A DNA stretch of 64,000 nt from Bacillus changyiensis (GCF_027706145.1 NZ_JAQFWW010000001.1:1116001-1180000), one strand, 5' to 3'; positions 28,448-38,655 are shown, counted from the stretch's first letter. Made by a program: numbers and translations. The notes: a model not told the origin generated them from the letters alone.

Positions 28448-29398
28448 TTAATACTCAATTCGCGGATCAACGATTGCATAAAGAATATCCGCAATTAAAT
28501 TTCCCAGGACAACAAGGACAGCAGAAATAACAGTCATCGCCATAATCACCGGATAATCTCTCTGAAAAGCGGAGTCGACAAACAATTTGCCGAGGCCAGG
28601 CCAACTGAAAATCTGTTCAGTTACAACAGCTCCACCAATAAAAGAAGGTATCATTAAGCCAAAAATTGTGATCACTGGCAGAAGCCCATTGCGAAGTCCA
28701 TGTTTAAAAATAACCCGGTTTTCTTTAAAACCTTTCGCTCTTGCTGTCCGCATATAGTCCTGTTTGAGGACATCAAGCATACTTGATCTTGTGTAACGTG
28801 TCAGTCCCGCCATATCAGCAGTTGCAAGCACAAACGCCGGCAAAATTAAATGATGAATCCGGTCCCATATACTAAAATCGGCATTAAGTGTCATCACACC
28901 ACCTGTCGGAAACCAGCCTAAATTGACAGACAGAAACATAATCAAAATTAAACCGAACCAAAAATTAGGGATCGCAAGCCCAATAAACGATGTAACGGTT
29001 ATCCCATAGTCTAGTTTTGAATAAGGACGCCTTGCTGAAAGGACGCCAAGTGGTATTGAAATCAATAGTGCTAAGATCGTTGATACAAACATCAATAATA
29101 ACGTGTTCGGTAATCTGGCAAGAATCAAATCGGAGACAGGGGTTCCTTTTCTAATAATTGAAGTGCCAAAATCGCCTTGGACCATATTGCCAAGCCATTT
29201 CAAATATTGAACATGTTCAGGCTCATTTAATCCATATTTTTCAATAAATTTCGCACGGTCAGCTGTACTAATATTCGGGTCCATCATTAATGCTGCCGGA
29301 TCTCCTGGTGCTGCTTTCATAATCGCAAAAGACAAAATTGTAATACCTAATAAGATTGGAATTGACATGAGTGTTCGACGAATAATATATGAGATCAT
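28448..29398 (-). CDS. appB: Oligopeptide ABC transporter permease AppB
   Basis: A 316-residue permease with the OppB/DppB N-terminus (MISYIIRRTLMSIPILLGITILSF) and the EAA loop ARAKGFKENRVIFKHGLRNG. It forms the membrane channel with AppC. A stem-loop lies in the 87-bp gap after appA, so its expression is probably lower than that of the binding protein. AAAAGGGGAT is its ribosome site. Confidence 0.93.
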   Translation of the reverse strand: MISYIIRRTLMSIPILLGITILSFAIMKAAPGDPAALMMDPNISTADRAKFIEKYGLNEPEHVQYLKWLGNMVQGDFGTSIIRKGTPVSDLILARLPNTLLLMFVSTILALLISIPLGVLSARRPYSKLDYGITVTSFIGLAIPNFWFGLILIMFLSVNLGWFPTGGVMTLNADFSIWDRIHHLILPAFVLATADMAGLTRYTRSSMLDVLKQDYMRTARAKGFKENRVIFKHGLRNGLLPVITIFGLMIPSFIGGAVVTEQIFSWPGLGKLFVDSAFQRDYPVIMAMTVISAVLVVLGNLIADILYAIVDPRIEY

Positions 29399-29430
29399 TT
29401 TTTATCCCCTTTTTTATAAAATTCTTAAAA

Positions 29431-29472
29431 TGAAGGAGAAGGAAGCTCTAATAGTCAACTTCCTTCCCCTTT
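29431..29472 (-). terminator. Attenuator-like stem-loop between appA and appB
   Basis: On the minus strand GGGGAAGGAAG pairs with CTTCCTTCTCC (one mismatch) around a loop of about 13 bases. It takes the same place as the oppA-oppB stem-loop and probably plays the same role. Confidence 0.6.
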
Positions 29473-29485
29473 AGGGATTTTCCGC

Positions 29486-31120
29486 TTATTTACGGTCTAA
29501 CCACCAGTCTTCCGCTTTATAAAAGTCAAGTTTCGGATGGAAGGTATATCCTTTCATGTTCGCAGGCATTGCTCGATGATAATTTGGGTAAAACAAGAAT
29601 GTATATGGTTGATCCTCTGCTAGAAGTCGGTATATTTCTTCGTAAGTTTTTTTGTAATCTTCACGATCACTCATCGATTTTGCTTTTTCAAGCAGCTTAT
29701 CAACCTGTTTATTTTGGTACCAAATATTGTTCAGACCTTTTTCCGATTCTTTTGAATGAAAAATACTGCTCTGATCTGGGAACGTCGACAAGCTCCACGA
29801 GAGAATGATGGCGTCAAAGTCCCATTTCGGTGGGTGTATTTGATCAATTAATGCGCTCCACTCAACAATCCGCGGTTTCACTTCAATACCGATTTCTTTC
29901 AATTGCTCTTGAACAACAACCGCTAAATCTTCGCGAATTTTATTACCTTGGTTTGTTTTTAGTTCAAAAGAAAATTTCTTACCGTTTTTATCTAAAATGC
30001 CGTCACCATTTGTGTCTGACCAGCCGGCTTCCTTCAGCAACTTTTTAGCTTTTTCAGGATTATAGTCAAATGCTTTAATCTTATCATGGTCTTTCGGGTA
30101 GTTCCATGAAAGCGGACTTTCCGGAATATTGGCGACTTTGCCGTCTCCGTCAAGAATTTGATCAACGATCGCTTGACGGTTGAGTGCGTATGTTAATGCT
30201 TGGCGAACCTTTTTATCTTTAAAAAGCTTATTTTTTTGGTTCCAGCCAATATATGAATAATTCAAACCTAAATCTGTTTCAATTTTCACATTCTGAAAAG
30301 ATTCGGCTGTCTTATAGTCCGGTCCTGCCGGAATAACAAAGTAGTCGATATCTCCGCCTTTCAGTTGTGACAATGCTGCATTTGAATCCGGAATAATTTT
30401 GTACGTAATGGAATCTAAATGTGGTCGTCCATTAAAATAATCGTCAAAGGCTTCAACTTTAATATATTGCCCTTGTTTCCACTCTTTAAATTTAAACGGT
30501 CCCGTTCCAATTGGGTTTTTCCGATTAAATTCATGTTCACCAAGTTTACTGATTGGAACATCCTTTAAAATATGTTTCGGTAAGACCGCATAGCTCGTTA
30601 GTGCATCATTATAAAATTCTGGGTCTGAATATTTCAGTTTAAACTGAACGGAATACTTGCCTGTTTTTTTGACTGATTTTAGAGGCTTAAAAGCTGCACC
30701 GCGTTCCCCGTCATAATCATCACTCAGCGGAATGCTGAATGAGAAAACAACATCATCAGCTGTCATTTCTTTGCCGTCGTGAAACTTCACGCCTTTTTTA
30801 AGCTTGGCATCAATTGTTAAACCATCTTTAGACTGTTTGACTTCTTCAGCAAGATCGTTTTCCAGTTCAAGCTTTTCATTGACATTTAAAAGTTTGTTAT
30901 AAATCAGATTTTCGATATCACTGCTAGCAGCATCTGTTGAATAAAGCGGATTGAACAGTGTTGGCTCCCCGTATGATCCAGCAATTAAATCCCCGCCTTG
31001 CTTCGGTTTTCCATCAGATTTACCGTCATTGTTATCGCTGCTAACTTCACCGCTATTACAAGCTGTTAATAACAACATGAAGATGAGCAGCATACTGAAC
31101 ACAATTTTATTTTTTTTCAT
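29486..31120 (-). CDS. appA: Oligopeptide-binding lipoprotein AppA
   Basis: The receptor of the App system: 544 residues with a lipoprotein signal and lipobox LTAC (Cys21), then SBP_bac_5 domain motifs (AEEVKQSKDGLTIDAKLKKGVKFHDGKEMTADDVVFS). The frame is complete, which matters because in B. subtilis 168 appA carries a frameshift that inactivates App. GGGGGACG is upstream of the start. Gene order appDFABC is as in B. subtilis. Confidence 0.93.
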   Translation of the reverse strand: MKKNKIVFSMLLIFMLLLTACNSGEVSSDNNDGKSDGKPKQGGDLIAGSYGEPTLFNPLYSTDAASSDIENLIYNKLLNVNEKLELENDLAEEVKQSKDGLTIDAKLKKGVKFHDGKEMTADDVVFSFSIPLSDDYDGERGAAFKPLKSVKKTGKYSVQFKLKYSDPEFYNDALTSYAVLPKHILKDVPISKLGEHEFNRKNPIGTGPFKFKEWKQGQYIKVEAFDDYFNGRPHLDSITYKIIPDSNAALSQLKGGDIDYFVIPAGPDYKTAESFQNVKIETDLGLNYSYIGWNQKNKLFKDKKVRQALTYALNRQAIVDQILDGDGKVANIPESPLSWNYPKDHDKIKAFDYNPEKAKKLLKEAGWSDTNGDGILDKNGKKFSFELKTNQGNKIREDLAVVVQEQLKEIGIEVKPRIVEWSALIDQIHPPKWDFDAIILSWSLSTFPDQSSIFHSKESEKGLNNIWYQNKQVDKLLEKAKSMSDREDYKKTYEEIYRLLAEDQPYTFLFYPNYHRAMPANMKGYTFHPKLDFYKAEDWWLDRK

Positions 31121-31218
31121 TTAGATCGTCCCCCTCTAACATTTCTTGTCTTTACAACTTGAATTCCAAAAGAAGACATTCCCCCCTTCAAGGATTAAAT
31201 ATGTGACAGCCCTTCCCT

Positions 31219-32232
31219 TTATTCGTAAAGATGACATGCCACAAAATGGCCTCTGTTTACTTCCTTGAAATCTGGCTCTTTTTCCCGGCATACCGCTTTA
31301 GCAGCTGGACACCTTGTATGGAAGACACAGCCTTTTGGAGGATTTGCCGGGCTTGGCAGTTCCCCTTTTAAAATGATTCGTTCTCGTTTTACACTCCCTT
31401 TTTTTCTTGTGACTGGAACAGCGGAAAGCAGCGCTTCTGTATAAGGATGAAGTGGGTTGTCATAAAGCTCATGTTTATCTGTCAACTCCATCATTTTGCC
31501 GAGATACATGACACCCACTCTGTCACTAATGTGGCGAACAACACTTAGATCATGGGAGATGAACAGATATGTTAAGTGAAACTCTTCCTGAAGCTCTTCC
31601 ATTAAATTGATGACTTGGGCTTGGATGGACACATCTAAAGCTGAAACTGGCTCATCGGCGATAATCAACTCAGGATTTAAAGCCAGTGCACGTGCGATTC
31701 CGATCCGCTGGCGTTGTCCTCCTGAAAATTCATGAGGATAACGGTTTGCAAAAGACGGGTGCAACCCGACTCTTTGTAACAATTCCTCCACTTTTTCACT
31801 GCGTTCCTTAGAATTAAATAAATGATGAGTTCTAAATGGTTCTTGAATAATGGACCGCAATGTTTTTCGCGGGTTTAATGAGGCAAACGGATCCTGAAAA
31901 ACCATTTGGATATTTTTACGAATATTTTTTCTTAGTTTATCTTCTGATAGTTCTGAAATATCACAACCTTTGAATAGAATTTGTCCAGCTGTCGGTTTGT
32001 ACAGTCTCATCATCGTTCTACCAGCAGTCGATTTCCCACAGCCAGATTCGCCAACAATGCCAAGTGTTTCACCACGCTTTAATGAAAAACTAAGACCATC
32101 GACCGCTTTGACATGACCAATTTTTTTCTGGAATACTCCGGAACGGATCGGAAAATATTTTTTAACGTTGTTTAACTCTAAAAGGACTTCATCATGATTC
32201 TCTAGGTTTTGTTGCTGTTGTCCAGCTGTCAT
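31219..32232 (-). CDS. appF: Oligopeptide ABC transporter ATPase AppF
   Basis: A 337-residue ATPase: Walker [10 protein letters not shown] (about 60-68), signature [10 protein letters not shown], Walker B LIIADEP. The C-terminal oligopeptide-ABC domain is full length and carries the family's cysteines ([14 protein letters not shown] ... ACHLYE), which may hold an iron-sulfur cluster as reported in related DppD-type ATPases. That tail is missing in the window's OppF. It begins six bases after appD, so the pair is coupled; appA follows after 98 bp. Confidence 0.94.
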   Translation of the reverse strand: MTAGQQQQNLENHDEVLLELNNVKKYFPIRSGVFQKKIGHVKAVDGLSFSLKRGETLGIVGESGCGKSTAGRTMMRLYKPTAGQILFKGCDISELSEDKLRKNIRKNIQMVFQDPFASLNPRKTLRSIIQEPFRTHHLFNSKERSEKVEELLQRVGLHPSFANRYPHEFSGGQRQRIGIARALALNPELIIADEPVSALDVSIQAQVINLMEELQEEFHLTYLFISHDLSVVRHISDRVGVMYLGKMMELTDKHELYDNPLHPYTEALLSAVPVTRKKGSVKRERIILKGELPSPANPPKGCVFHTRCPAAKAVCREKEPDFKEVNRGHFVACHLYE

Positions 32233-32237
32233 AAGCC

Positions 32238-33215
32238 CTACTCCTCCTCCTCATGTAAGAAACATCTGACTTTTCGGCCGTCCGGCTGGGTTTTTAGACT
32301 CGGCTCGGAATTCCAGCATTTCTCAAATGCATTCGGACACCTCGGGGCGAAACGACAGCCATGAGGTAAGTTATCTGGTGTAGGTACATTTCCTTTAATC
32401 GCTGTTAATTTTTCAATGGAGCCGTCGATCACTGGGATGGAGTTTAACAGTCCTTCTGTATAGGGGTGCAAGGGGTTATCAAACAATTGATCAACCGGAG
32501 CACTCTCAACAACTTGTCCGCAATACATGACAATCACTCGGTTTGCAATTTCAGAGACGACACCGAGATCATGGGTAATGAGAAGAATCGATGTATTGAA
32601 TTGATCGCACAAGTCTTTCATCAGTTCCAATACTTGCGATTGGATCGTGACATCGAGCGCTGTTGTCGGTTCATCGGCAATAAGCAGCTTCGGGTTGCAG
32701 CTGAGAGCAATGGCGATCATCACCCTTTGTCTCATACCGCCTGATAAACGGTGTGGGTAATCTTTCATCAGCTGCTCAGCTCTTGAAAAACCGACAAGCT
32801 TTAACAAGTCAACCGCTTTTTTTGTAGCTTCTTTTTTTGATAGTTTTTTATGGTAGATGAGTACCTCTATCAGTTGTTCACCAATCGTTAACACGGGATT
32901 GAGCGATGTCATCGGTTCCTGAAAAATCATGGAGACTTCATTTCCGCGAATCTTGCATAATTCTCGTTCTTTGTATGTAACAAGATCACGCCCTTCAAGT
33001 TTGATAGAGCCGTCCATGATCTTGCCGCCGGAGCTTTCAACAAGTCTCATGATCGATAGTGATGTGATGCTTTTTCCTGAACCTGATTCTCCAACCAATG
33101 CGACTGTTTCTCCTTTTTTAATTAAGAAATCTACTCCATCAACTGCAGGTATCGGTTGTTTTTTTCTAAAAAAATAAGTTTTTAAATTGTTGACTTCAAG
33201 CAGTGCGCTCATCAA
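32238..33215 (-). CDS. appD: Oligopeptide ABC transporter ATPase AppD
   Basis: First gene of the app operon; 325 residues. Walker A GESGSGKS (about 40-47), signature [10 protein letters not shown], Walker [13 protein letters not shown], and a C-terminal domain with cysteines ([14 protein letters not shown] ... RCFLHEEEE). It hydrolyses ATP together with AppF to drive import. GGGGAATC precedes the ATG. A sigma-A promoter is predicted about 95 bp upstream. Confidence 0.94.
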   Translation of the reverse strand: MMSALLEVNNLKTYFFRKKQPIPAVDGVDFLIKKGETVALVGESGSGKSITSLSIMRLVESSGGKIMDGSIKLEGRDLVTYKERELCKIRGNEVSMIFQEPMTSLNPVLTIGEQLIEVLIYHKKLSKKEATKKAVDLLKLVGFSRAEQLMKDYPHRLSGGMRQRVMIAIALSCNPKLLIADEPTTALDVTIQSQVLELMKDLCDQFNTSILLITHDLGVVSEIANRVIVMYCGQVVESAPVDQLFDNPLHPYTEGLLNSIPVIDGSIEKLTAIKGNVPTPDNLPHGCRFAPRCPNAFEKCWNSEPSLKTQPDGRKVRCFLHEEEE

Positions 33216-33307
33216 GATTCCCCTTCCATAAACAACAAGTTAAATATCTGTGAAGGCTGATGTTCATTTTCAACAAGACTGAATTATCTTAATATTTTTA
33301 TAGTTGT

Positions 33308-33336
33308 ATATTATTACATAACCATTACAAAATCAA
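33308..33336 (-). promoter_or_regulatory. Predicted sigma-A promoter of appDFABC
   Basis: Minus strand -35 TTGATT (33331-33336), 17-bp spacer and -10 TAATAT (33308-33313), between yjaZ and appD and directed towards appD. Confidence 0.6.
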
Positions 33337-33362
33337 GTAATTTTTGTATAGTTTACATTTAT

Positions 33363-34148
33363 TTAAGTCAATAGGAAACTTTCGGCAGGTAATGCTAAAA
33401 CATTACCAACTTTCGCCCTTTTTTTTAATAAATATTGATTGACGATATTGTACCCAACGGCATATCCAAGCATTTCAGGAAAGTACCCTTTTCCATACAT
33501 CAGACTGGAGAACAGTCGTTCCTCCTGACGATGAAGTCCAAAATATGGTTTTAACATTCGGGTTTGGAAATGCTCGAGCTGCTTTTGTGAGTATAATGTC
33601 ACCCATTTGGCAGTTTCGGATTCTCCCAATCTTTCATGAACAGCATTTTCTGCTAAGCCCTCAAGAATAATTGTATCAAGAAGCGTCATATCTTTTTCCT
33701 CTTTTGGCATTTTATCTAACCGACAAATATGATTATATTCGTGTGTCATAATCGCGGAAATCGATTCTTTTGTTGAATGAGTGGAAAGAAACAAAAACAA
33801 TTTGTCATGGAACGCTAGGCCAGATTTGGAGCCAAATTTAACGCGAATTTTTCGGTTTTTTTCATCGACAGGAAGGATGATAATCGGAACATCGGGACCA
33901 TTCCATTTATTTCGTAGTAGCTGTTCTTCCTGTTTAACAAATCGAAAAATATTATTTCTCTTTAGCTCTTGTTGTGTTTTCTGCCCTTCTTTCCAAAATC
34001 GGAACATGCCATGTGTTTGGAGGTGTTTAACAATTGCCATACTATCTTTTATAGAGGCCTCTTTAAAAAACGGGAGAATATAACTAGATAATTCATACAT
34101 GGAAGAAGACTTTTCAAACCATTCATATGTTTTTTCAACACTCATCAA
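33363..34148 (-). CDS. yjaZ: DUF2268 putative Zn-dependent protease YjaZ
   Basis: A 261-residue soluble protein of the DUF2268 family. The motif MTHEYNHICR (about residues 136-145) is HEXXH-like (HEYNH) and fits a gluzincin-type metal site, with a downstream Glu in ILEGLAENAV as a candidate third ligand. No signal peptide is seen, so it should be cytoplasmic. Substrate unknown. The ribosome site GGAGTGATC is near the ATG. It sits between fabF and appD, as in B. subtilis. Confidence 0.85.
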   Translation of the reverse strand: MMSVEKTYEWFEKSSSMYELSSYILPFFKEASIKDSMAIVKHLQTHGMFRFWKEGQKTQQELKRNNIFRFVKQEEQLLRNKWNGPDVPIIILPVDEKNRKIRVKFGSKSGLAFHDKLFLFLSTHSTKESISAIMTHEYNHICRLDKMPKEEKDMTLLDTIILEGLAENAVHERLGESETAKWVTLYSQKQLEHFQTRMLKPYFGLHRQEERLFSSLMYGKGYFPEMLGYAVGYNIVNQYLLKKRAKVGNVLALPAESFLLT

Positions 34149-34184
34149 AGATCACTCCTTTCACCCGTATGTTATGCAAACATA

Positions 34185-34217
34185 AAAAAACGGCTACCGT
34201 CTAATTGGTAACCGTTT
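34185..34217 (-). terminator. fabH-fabF operon terminator
   Basis: Stem AAACGGTTACC / GGTAGCCGTTT (one mismatch) followed on the minus strand by a T run, just after fabF. Confidence 0.87.
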
Positions 34218-34228
34218 CTCCGAGTTTA

Positions 34229-35470
34229 TTATGAATATTTTTTGAAAATGAGTGTTGCATTATGTCCGCCAAACCCAAGTGAGTTGCTGAGGACAACATT
34301 TACATCTTGATGGCGAGCTTGATGTGGAACATAATCCAAGTCACAGTCTTCATCAGGTGTTTCAAGATTGATGGTCGGAGGAATAATTCCTTCCTTAATG
34401 GCAAGAACTGAGAAGATCGCTTCAATTCCCCCGGCAGCACCGAGCAAATGACCTGTCATTGATTTTGTTGAACTGACAGCAAGTTTGTATGCATACTCTC
34501 CAAACACTTCTTTAATAGCCATCGTTTCAAATTTATCATTATACGGTGTACTCGTTCCATGCGCATTAATATAATCAATTGCCTCAGGGTTGAGCCCGGC
34601 ATCTTTCAGCGCTTCTTTCATCGCTCTGACACCACCTTCACCATTTGGTGCTGGTGCCGTGATATGATAAGCATCTCCGGTTGAACCATAGCCGACAACT
34701 TCCGCATAAATAGTGGCACCGCGGTTTAATGCATGTTCGAGTTCTTCAAGGACGACAATTCCTGCGCCTTCACCCATCACAAATCCGTCACGGTTTTTAT
34801 CAAATGGACGGCTTGCCGTTTTCGGATCAGAATTTGTAGAGAGCGCTTTGTTAGCGGAGAATCCGGCAAATGACATTCTTGTCAATGGCGCTTCTGTCCC
34901 TCCTGTGATCATCACATCTGCGTCTCCACGCTGAATGACTTTAAAGGCATCACCAATTGAGTTTGTCCCTGTTGCACAGGCAGTAACCGTACATGAGTTA
35001 ACACCTTTTGCACCAAGTGCAATTGAGATTTGCCCTGTCGCCATATCGGGAATCATCATCGGTACAAAAAATGGACTAACCCGGCGCGGTCCTTTTGTTA
35101 AAAATATTTCAAATTGTTGTTCAAGTGTTTCAAGGCCGCCTATACCAGAACCGACCCAAACACCGATTCTGTTTGCGTTTTGGTCGTTAATCTCCAATTT
35201 TGCATCATCTACAGCCATTTTTGAGGCGACAACAGCATATTGGGTAAATCGATCCATTTTTCTTGCTTCTTTTTTGTCCAAGTAATCTTCTATATTAAAA
35301 TTTTGCAGTTCTGCAGCTACTTTTGCAGGATATTCTTCCGCATCAACCCTTGTAATTGGGCCAACACCGGAAACTCCGTTAATCGCATTATTCCAGCTTG
35401 TTTTGACATCATTACCGAGTGGTGATAAAGCACCTAATCCGGTAATGACTACTCTTTTACTATTCTTCAT
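34229..35470 (-). CDS. fabF: 3-oxoacyl-ACP synthase II
   Basis: Elongates acyl-ACP by condensation with malonyl-ACP in fatty acid synthesis. I chose the ATG at 35470, after AAAGGTGAGG, giving 413 residues, identical in length to B. subtilis FabF. The catalytic Cys is Cys165 in [10 protein letters not shown], with His residues in [11 protein letters not shown] and [14 protein letters not shown] completing the Cys-His-His triad. It lies 22 bp downstream of fabH in a FapR-controlled operon. It is the target of cerulenin and platensimycin. Confidence 0.97.
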   Translation of the reverse strand: MKNSKRVVITGLGALSPLGNDVKTSWNNAINGVSGVGPITRVDAEEYPAKVAAELQNFNIEDYLDKKEARKMDRFTQYAVVASKMAVDDAKLEINDQNANRIGVWVGSGIGGLETLEQQFEIFLTKGPRRVSPFFVPMMIPDMATGQISIALGAKGVNSCTVTACATGTNSIGDAFKVIQRGDADVMITGGTEAPLTRMSFAGFSANKALSTNSDPKTASRPFDKNRDGFVMGEGAGIVVLEELEHALNRGATIYAEVVGYGSTGDAYHITAPAPNGEGGVRAMKEALKDAGLNPEAIDYINAHGTSTPYNDKFETMAIKEVFGEYAYKLAVSSTKSMTGHLLGAAGGIEAIFSVLAIKEGIIPPTINLETPDEDCDLDYVPHQARHQDVNVVLSNSLGFGGHNATLIFKKYS

Positions 35471-35492
35471 AAGTTGCACCTCACCTTTCTTT

Positions 35493-36431
35493 CTAGCGAC
35501 CCCAGCGGATAGCAATGGCTCCCCATGTTAACCCACCGCCGAAACCGACCATTACAATGACATCACCATCTTTTATTTTACCTGCTTCAAGTTCTTCGAC
35601 AAGAGAAATTGGAATGGATGCGGATGATGTATTTCCATATTTGTGTACCGTTTTAGACATTTTTTCAATAGGAAGTTCCAAACGTTCACGCGCCGCTTCC
35701 ATAATTCGAATATTTGCCTGATGCGGCACTAAAAAGTCAACATCTTCCTTCGATAATCCTGCTTTTTCAATCACATTCACACAGGATTCTCCCATTTGGC
35801 GAACGGCAAATTTAAACACCTCTCTGCCATTCATGATTGTATGATCTTTTTCATTTAAGTACAAGTGTTTTCCGCCTCTACCATCAGCGCCGAGTTCAAA
35901 GGACAGGATTCCTTTGTCATCACTGACAGGACCGACAACAGCCGCACCAGCACCATCTCCGAAGAGAACAGCTGTGTTGCGGTCATCCCAATCTGTTATG
36001 CTTGAAAGTTTTTCGACTCCAATCACAAGTACATGTTGATATGTACCTGCTTCAACAAATTGTTTACCCGTCACTAGTCCGTACATAAAACCGGCGCAAG
36101 CTGCGCTAAGATCCATTGCACAGGCGTTAAATGCGCCAAGCTTTTCTTGAATCATACAAGATACAGTCGGAAAGGCCTGATCAGGTGTTACCGTTGCGAC
36201 CAGGATCATATCAAGATCTTCAGCCTCAATATTTGCATCTTCAAGCGCTTTTTTTGCAGCAGCAACTGCCATATCAGATGTCATCTCTTCTTCAGCGGCA
36301 ATTCTTCTTTCTTCTATTCCTGTTCTTGTACGAATCCATTCATCAGAAGTTTCAACCATTTTTTCTAGATCAAAATTTGTCAGTATTTTTTCAGGAATAT
36401 ACCGACCAATTCCAATAATTCCAGCTTTCAT
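35493..36431 (-). CDS. fabH: 3-oxoacyl-ACP synthase III
   Basis: Starts fatty acid synthesis by joining a branched or acetyl-CoA primer to malonyl-ACP. The ATG at 36431 has AAGGAG nine bases upstream and gives 312 residues, as in B. subtilis FabHA. Cys112 (in DLSAACAGF), His in VPHQANIRI and Asn in YGNTSSAS are the catalytic triad. It is the first gene of fabH-fabF, with a sigma-A promoter overlapped by a FapR operator. A second fabH (fabHB) is not in this window. Confidence 0.97.
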   Translation of the reverse strand: MKAGIIGIGRYIPEKILTNFDLEKMVETSDEWIRTRTGIEERRIAAEEEMTSDMAVAAAKKALEDANIEAEDLDMILVATVTPDQAFPTVSCMIQEKLGAFNACAMDLSAACAGFMYGLVTGKQFVEAGTYQHVLVIGVEKLSSITDWDDRNTAVLFGDGAGAAVVGPVSDDKGILSFELGADGRGGKHLYLNEKDHTIMNGREVFKFAVRQMGESCVNVIEKAGLSKEDVDFLVPHQANIRIMEAARERLELPIEKMSKTVHKYGNTSSASIPISLVEELEAGKIKDGDVIVMVGFGGGLTWGAIAIRWGR

Positions 36432-36482
36432 CGGAAAGACTCCTTTATTTATGATTTTCCCCAACTTATGTTGTGAGTAATT

Positions 36483-36501
36483 ATTAGTATCTGGTACTAA
36501 T
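36483..36501. promoter_or_regulatory. FapR operator of fabH-fabF
   Basis: ATTAGTATCTGGTACTAAT is a near-perfect palindrome matching the FapR consensus TTAGTACCTRNTANYTAA. It adjoins the -10 element, so FapR binding would block fabHF until malonyl-CoA releases it. Confidence 0.9.
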
Positions 36502-36528
36502 CCTACCTTATTTTTTTTTTGTTGGCAA
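36500..36528 (-). promoter_or_regulatory. Predicted sigma-A promoter of fabH-fabF
   Basis: Minus strand -35 TTGCCA (36523-36528), 17-bp spacer that includes a run of ten A, and -10 TAGGAT (36500-36505), directly followed by the FapR palindrome. Confidence 0.7.
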
Positions 36529-36602
36529 TATATTCGTCTAATCTAGTAGATCAAACTGTTCATATAGTAAAACTATAAAAAGAAGAAAGGGGATGATTAC
36601 GA

Positions 36603-36833
36603 GTGGCAGATGAAGACTTTTTTTCGAAAATGATGTTTGGCGCCGATTCAGCAAGTCAAGAAGATCCATCTGATAAAGATCTTGAAAAAGAATCGGAATC
36701 CGAAACAGAAGCTAATTACACGCATATTATGAACCAGCTTGGGGAAATTATGGACTCGATTGATAAACTTACACCTACCTTTAAAGAAATCGGCTCAATG
36801 GTAGGTAGCTTGAAAGATAAGTTTTTCAAGTAA
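36603..36833 (+). CDS. yjzB: Small acidic protein YjzB
   Basis: A 76-residue protein, very acidic in its first half (residues 16-40 hold many Asp, Glu and Ser) with an amphipathic helix after that. It starts with GTG, with AAAGGGG upstream. It is divergent from fabH and convergent with comZ, the same position as B. subtilis yjzB. Function unknown; no membrane or catalytic feature is seen. Confidence 0.75.
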   Translation: MADEDFFSKMMFGADSASQEDPSDKDLEKESESETEANYTHIMNQLGEIMDSIDKLTPTFKEIGSMVGSLKDKFFK

Positions 36834-36861
36834 AAAGCCACTTTTACATGAAAGTGGCTTT
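36834..36861. terminator. Terminator between yjzB and comZ
   Basis: An 11-bp perfect stem AAAGCCACTTT / AAAGTGGCTTT with a six-base loop. It continues into TTTTTAC on the minus strand, so it mainly ends med-comZ. Confidence 0.85.
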
Positions 36862-36871
36862 CGGCATTCTC

Positions 36872-37057
36872 CTAAAATTGCTGTGCGTCTGCTTTACCCA
36901 ATTCATACGCTTCTGCCATTACTTTTGTAAACAATGTCATAAACGGTTGAAGCATCTCAGGGGAAAGGTCAATTCCCGCTTTCTCCATTTCTTCCTTTGC
37001 TTCTGGAACATATTTCATTGCGATTTGTAAAAATTCCATTGATTTTTCGTGCTGCAT
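36872..37057 (-). CDS. comZ: ComG operon repressor ComZ
   Basis: A 61-residue helical protein. In B. subtilis ComZ negatively affects comG expression, and the med-comZ transcript is late-competence linked. It begins MQHEKSMEFLQIAMKYVPEA and ends near AEAYELGKADAQQF, both close to B. subtilis ComZ. It follows med by 11 bp and shares its transcript. The GAGGTGATC ribosome site overlaps the med stop region. Confidence 0.93.
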   Translation of the reverse strand: MQHEKSMEFLQIAMKYVPEAKEEMEKAGIDLSPEMLQPFMTLFTKVMAEAYELGKADAQQF

Positions 37058-37068
37058 ATACGATCACC

Positions 37069-38022
37069 TCATGTTTTGTTTGGCAGTTTCCCTGTCTTTT
37101 TGTAATCCTCAATAAGTCCGCTCACTTTTTCGCGAAACGACTGATTGATTTGCGGGCTAAATCTTCCTATTTCAATAACACCATCCTGAAAATCAAACCT
37201 CTGCCGTCCTCCTGTTAGGTTTCCTTGATCAAATTTGTTGGCGATGAGCTCATAAGCCTCATCAACATGCTGAACGGTACTTGTTAAAACGATGTTATTT
37301 CCCAAATCAGATTGGTCGCTTATGTAACCGATCGCAAAAAGTCCGTCTTTCTTGATTTGTTCAATAACAGGGACATTATACCGATCTCCAGCCGGATATA
37401 CAACATCTACACCGGCTTTTTTCATTTTTTGATAAAGTTTCATGGCTTTTTCTGAATCATCCCACTGACCGACATACAATGTCACAACCTCAATGTTTGC
37501 ATTCACATATTTCGCACCTTCAATAAACCCTTTGATTTCAGGTTGCCATCTATGTGTGGCAAGGACACCAATTTTTTTTGAATGGGATTTCTGAGCTGCC
37601 GTCATACCACCAAAAAACCCCATAGCTTCCCCATTAAAGTCTATGCTTGTCACATTGTCATGGTCAGCCCTGCCATTCACTAAAACAAAATGAATGTCTG
37701 GATATTGCTTACAAATTTCATTGAAAACTTTTTCATACTCACTACCGTGTCCAAAAATTAAGTTCACCTTTTTTTTATCAAAGTCTTTTACAGCCATTTT
37801 AATGGCTGCTTCATTATCGACCCTCTCTTTATAATAAACATCAGCATTAAAGCTAGACTGAATTCGCAATAACCCTTTATAACCTATCGTTCCCCATACT
37901 TGATCACTTATTGTATCAGGGACAAGCATCCCGACCTTTTCGATTTTGCCTTTGAGTGGCGCCTGTTCACATGCACCTAAGACAAAAACAAGCAAAAAGA
38001 TCATGATGAGCCTGTACACCAT
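37069..38022 (-). CDS. med: Med, BMP-family lipoprotein regulator of comK
   Basis: Med is a membrane-anchored positive regulator of comK in B. subtilis. The 317-residue protein has a lipoprotein-like signal with lipobox LGAC (Cys18) and a BMP/PnrA-type periplasmic-binding fold, which in relatives binds nucleosides. Residues after 25 are typical (GMLVPDTISDQVWGTIGYKGL). GGGAG is 11 bases from the ATG. It is upstream of comZ, and downstream of yjaV. A signalling ligand is plausible but unknown. Confidence 0.93.
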   Translation of the reverse strand: MVYRLIMIFLLVFVLGACEQAPLKGKIEKVGMLVPDTISDQVWGTIGYKGLLRIQSSFNADVYYKERVDNEAAIKMAVKDFDKKKVNLIFGHGSEYEKVFNEICKQYPDIHFVLVNGRADHDNVTSIDFNGEAMGFFGGMTAAQKSHSKKIGVLATHRWQPEIKGFIEGAKYVNANIEVVTLYVGQWDDSEKAMKLYQKMKKAGVDVVYPAGDRYNVPVIEQIKKDGLFAIGYISDQSDLGNNIVLTSTVQHVDEAYELIANKFDQGNLTGGRQRFDFQDGVIEIGRFSPQINQSFREKVSGLIEDYKKTGKLPNKT

Positions 38023-38097
38023 ATGTTGTCAACTCCCTTTTAACACAAATACCTATATCTTTATTGTAGCCCCACAAGGGCATGATGAAAAGATTCT

Positions 38098-38655
38098 TCA
38101 GTTCATATTGTCGAAAATTGTAGAAATTCGTTTTTTCCATGCCTCAATTTTAGCAAAAGCTTCTTGTTCTGTCGTTATTTTTTCAAATTGAATTGGAGAT
38201 GATTTTTTTCGACAGGTACAGTTGACGAGTTGTGCTGCCACATCATCTACAAAAAAATGGTCTACCAAGCTTTTTTTATCTATTTCTGTCACATCCCATG
38301 GACCGTACATCTTCGGTAGCACAATCGTTTGAATATGTTCAGCACATTCCTTTAGCTCTTCTTTTATCAGTTGATGTTCATATATGAATAACACGATTGG
38401 TTGTTGGATTTCCCCAAGACCAACACCTGTATATTGAATAAACACCTGATCATAATCCGTTATATCATGTTGTTCGACTAAACGAAATTTTTCATTTCTC
38501 GCTAGCCACATCAAACGCTCATCTAGAAAAAGTTGTTTTGTTTTATCGTTTGTTTCTGCCAGAACGACATCGACGTTTATATCTTCTTCCATCAGATGTT
38601 CACAAAATGAAAGGCCGAAAAATTCATCTGCTCCATAGACAAGTACGGATTCCAT
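38098..38655 (-). CDS. yjaV: YjaV-like protein with Rossmann-type start
   Basis: A 185-residue protein of unknown function, at the yjaV position. It begins MESVLVYGADEFFGLSFCEHL, resembling the dinucleotide-binding start of epimerase/dehydratase proteins, but the glycine pattern is incomplete, and no catalytic YxxxK is seen. A later segment (VLPKMYGPWD) recalls NAD-dependent epimerases. It could be a degenerate, non-enzymatic relative. GGTGGTCTCGG is upstream of the ATG. Confidence 0.75.
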   Translation of the reverse strand: MESVLVYGADEFFGLSFCEHLMEEDINVDVVLAETNDKTKQLFLDERLMWLARNEKFRLVEQHDITDYDQVFIQYTGVGLGEIQQPIVLFIYEHQLIKEELKECAEHIQTIVLPKMYGPWDVTEIDKKSLVDHFFVDDVAAQLVNCTCRKKSSPIQFEKITTEQEAFAKIEAWKKRISTIFDNMN

